Of a stretch of 6,275 nt of DNA, positions 4,775 through 6,275 are shown piece after piece. Both the position numbers and the translations under genes were made by a program. Position 1 is the first letter of the stretch. Every line of letters begins with the position of its first letter. Source of the DNA: an uncultured Oscillospiraceae bacterium (GTDB lineage: Bacteria; Bacillota; Clostridia; Oscillospirales; Oscillospiraceae). The DNA is taken from NCBI GenBank assembly GCA_910578735.1, contig CAJTSQ010000070.1, forward strand, positions 1-6,275. Reading direction: 5' to 3'. Under the pieces are notes generated by a model. The model was not told the DNA's origin. It made no database searches and was given only the letters and a program-made list of their open reading frames with translations.

Positions 4775-6275
4775 TCAATAGCCCGTTCTGGGCAGGGTGG
4801 GCGTGGGGCCGCCCCGGTAGACGATGGTTACCCACCGGTCATTGGCCATGATCCACTGGCCCTGCCATGTACCGCCCACATCGGTCTTGTTGGCAAACCG
4901 GTACTCGTGGGTGACGCTGGAGAGCACATTGCAATAGATATACGGGGTCTGCATCTGCTTGAAGCCCGCAGGTACCCGGCCGAAAAGGAACATCACCTCA
5001 GTGACATACTCGTTGCTGGCCAGCCCCAGTGCGGCAGGCGAGGCATCCAGGGTATAGCTGCGCTGGGTGTCCAGGTTGTCTGCCAGTGTGCGATATTCCC
5101 CGTTGACGTTGGTGCGGAAAACGGCCTTATAGGTGAGCTTGGCCGACCAGGTGCCGGTGATGATCTTGTCCAGCCGAACCGCATCTGTGGGCAGTGTGTC
5201 GCGCCAGAAGAAGTTATCCAGGGGCACCGTGGAGTTGTTGCCAATCTCCTTGAACGTGTACCGGATGGACTGGCCGGGAACCACTTGGGTATAGCCGCTC
5301 TTCCTCACGGACACATGGGTGTAGACGCTCTTGTTCAAGACCTCTATCTGCACGATTTGGCCTTCATGCTCCAGGTAGACGGTAACAGTCTCGCTGGCAG
5401 GGCTGTAATAGGCGGGGCTGGTCACCTCTTTCAGGGTATAGCGGCCCAAGGGAAGCTGTTTGGATACCGCCAACCCCCGGCGGTCGCTCTTGATGGTGTC
5501 CACCAGCCGATTTGCTTTATCGTAGATCTCGAAAACAGCACCCTCCAGAGGAGTGCCGGCGGGGAAGCCGTTGATGGCGTTGTCATCTGCGGATTTCTTC
5601 CAGACCTGGATCTGGCCGGTGATGGCGGTGTTCTTCCAAGTGATGGTGGTACATCCGCCATATTCCACATAGACGGTTTTGGGCTGAGTATCCAGAATAT
5701 AGCCCTCCGCACACTCGATTTCCCGGATGGTATACCTGCCGTCCGCCAGCTCCTTGTCGATATAGACATACCCCTCATTATCGCTCTCGTAAGTGCCCAC
5801 GGGGTTGCCTTTTGCATCGGAGAGAAGGAACTTAACTCCATAAATCCCCTTACCAGTCACACTGTCGATCTTGTGGATCAGGGCACTGCCGCTCTGCCGG
5901 TTGGTAATCTCCAGGGTGGCGGTGCCGCCGTCCTTCACCTCGATTTGGTAGGGCGTATCATCTAATTTATAGCCCTTGGCGGCTTTGAGTTCCACCACCT
6001 GATACCATCCCTTCTCGGCCTGGGGCAGACTGATGACGCCCCTGGCATCAGTGGTGTAGGTACCAATGATCTCCCCGTTCAGCTTACGGACTTCAAACTC
6101 AACGCCCTTGATACGCGCTCCAGTCTCCTCGTCCTTCTTGATGATGGTGAGGCCCCCGACCTTGGTGTTATATACCGTAATGGTCTGCGTATCGGTGGCG
6201 TTAACGCGCACGGTCTGCGTCTTAGTACCCTCGTCCATCACATAACCGGACAGGGGCTTGGTTTCTGTGATTACC
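4775..6275 (-). CDS. Cna-B/SpaA-type surface protein, C-terminal part, ending in LPRTGY without anchor (5' end outside window)
   Basis: The last 499 residues of a surface adhesin- or pilin-like protein; the frame stays open to the window edge, so no start is present. Numbering from the first full codon, it shows the end of one Cna-B repeat (1-39), then three complete repeats (about 40-127, 128-217, 218-316), each beginning with an LxIxK-type strand and closing with an N-containing strand. The intramolecular isopeptide partners can be placed by pattern: Lys46/Glu95/Asn125, Lys135/Glu185/Asn215 and Lys226/Glu283/Asn314. A different domain of about 170 residues follows (317-485), with PGQSIRYTF, FFWRDTLPTDAVRLDKI and VPAGF, then GGPTPTLPRTGY and a TGA stop. 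LPRTG fits the sortase motif, but there is no hydrophobic helix or charged tail after it. The gene is co-directional with the transfer genes, so a role in donor-recipient contact is plausible but inferred. A general colonisation adhesin carried as cargo is the alternative. Confidence 0.88.
   Translation of the reverse strand, partial: VITETKPLSGYVMDEGTKTQTVRVNATDTQTITVYNTKVGGLTIIKKDEETGARIKGVEFEVRKLNGEIIGTYTTDARGVISLPQAEKGWYQVVELKAAKGYKLDDTPYQIEVKDGGTATLEITNRQSGSALIHKIDSVTGKGIYGVKFLLSDAKGNPVGTYESDNEGYVYIDKELADGRYTIREIECAEGYILDTQPKTVYVEYGGCTTITWKNTAITGQIQVWKKSADDNAINGFPAGTPLEGAVFEIYDKANRLVDTIKSDRRGLAVSKQLPLGRYTLKEVTSPAYYSPASETVTVYLEHEGQIVQIEVLNKSVYTHVSVRKSGYTQVVPGQSIRYTFKEIGNNSTVPLDNFFWRDTLPTDAVRLDKIITGTWSAKLTYKAVFRTNVNGEYRTLADNLDTQRSYTLDASPAALGLASNEYVTEVMFLFGRVPAGFKQMQTPYIYCNVLSSVTHEYRFANKTDVGGTWQGQWIMANDRWVTIVYRGGPTPTLPRTGY

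Noticed and set aside
4673..5965. Long plus-strand open frame (430 codons)
   Set aside because: It is antisense to the Cna-B protein, whose repeats and isopeptide residues are clear. No recognisable motif is seen on the plus strand.
1..6275. tRNA, rRNA, CRISPR array, insertion sequence or att site
   Set aside because: No spaced direct repeats, transposase motifs, terminal inverted repeats or tRNA-like folds were seen. Coding genes cover nearly the whole window.

Overview
The window is a stretch of a conjugative-transfer (type IV secretion) operon from a GC-rich Gram-positive gut-type bacterium. It is most likely a Clostridia member of the Bacillota (Oscillospirales/Lachnospirales-like), carried on an integrative conjugative element or plasmid. 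The host assignment is inference: it rests on the strong AGGAGG-type ribosome binding sites, the Cna-B/SpaA surface protein with an LPxTG-like end, and a Gram-positive type of transfer gene set. No integrase, relaxase, origin or att site is inside the window.

All five genes are on the minus strand, so transcription runs from high to low coordinates. In that order they are: (1) the 3' part of a large surface protein with Cna-B/SpaA repeats, ending in LPRTGY (4775-6275, 5' end outside the window); (2) a 798-residue VirB6/TrbL-like polytopic membrane protein with a long, repeat-containing soluble tail (2307-4703); (3) a membrane-tethered NlpC/P60 (C40) cell-wall hydrolase (736-2244); (4) a small two-helix PrgI-like (VirB3-like) membrane protein (288-743); (5) the first 140 codons of a VirB4-like transfer ATPase (1-421, 3' end outside the window). 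The ATPase fragment has no stop in the window but is clearly coding.

Spacing is tight. Genes 3 and 4 overlap by 8 bases. Genes 4 and 5 overlap by an unusually long 134 bases. The two real gaps (71 and 62 bases) each hold one strong GC-rich hairpin followed by a good ribosome binding site, with no T-tract. They look more like RNA-processing, stability or attenuation elements than terminators. No promoter was recognised, which fits an operon interior.

Together the genes read as a mating-channel module. The VirB6-like, PrgI/VirB3-like and VirB4-like proteins form the membrane channel and its motor, the C40 enzyme opens the peptidoglycan locally, and the Cna-B protein may provide cell-cell contact. 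The points most worth a second look are the LPRTG motif with no membrane anchor behind it, the three W-Y modules in the tail of the VirB6-like protein, the paired intergenic hairpins, and the long PrgI/VirB4 overlap.
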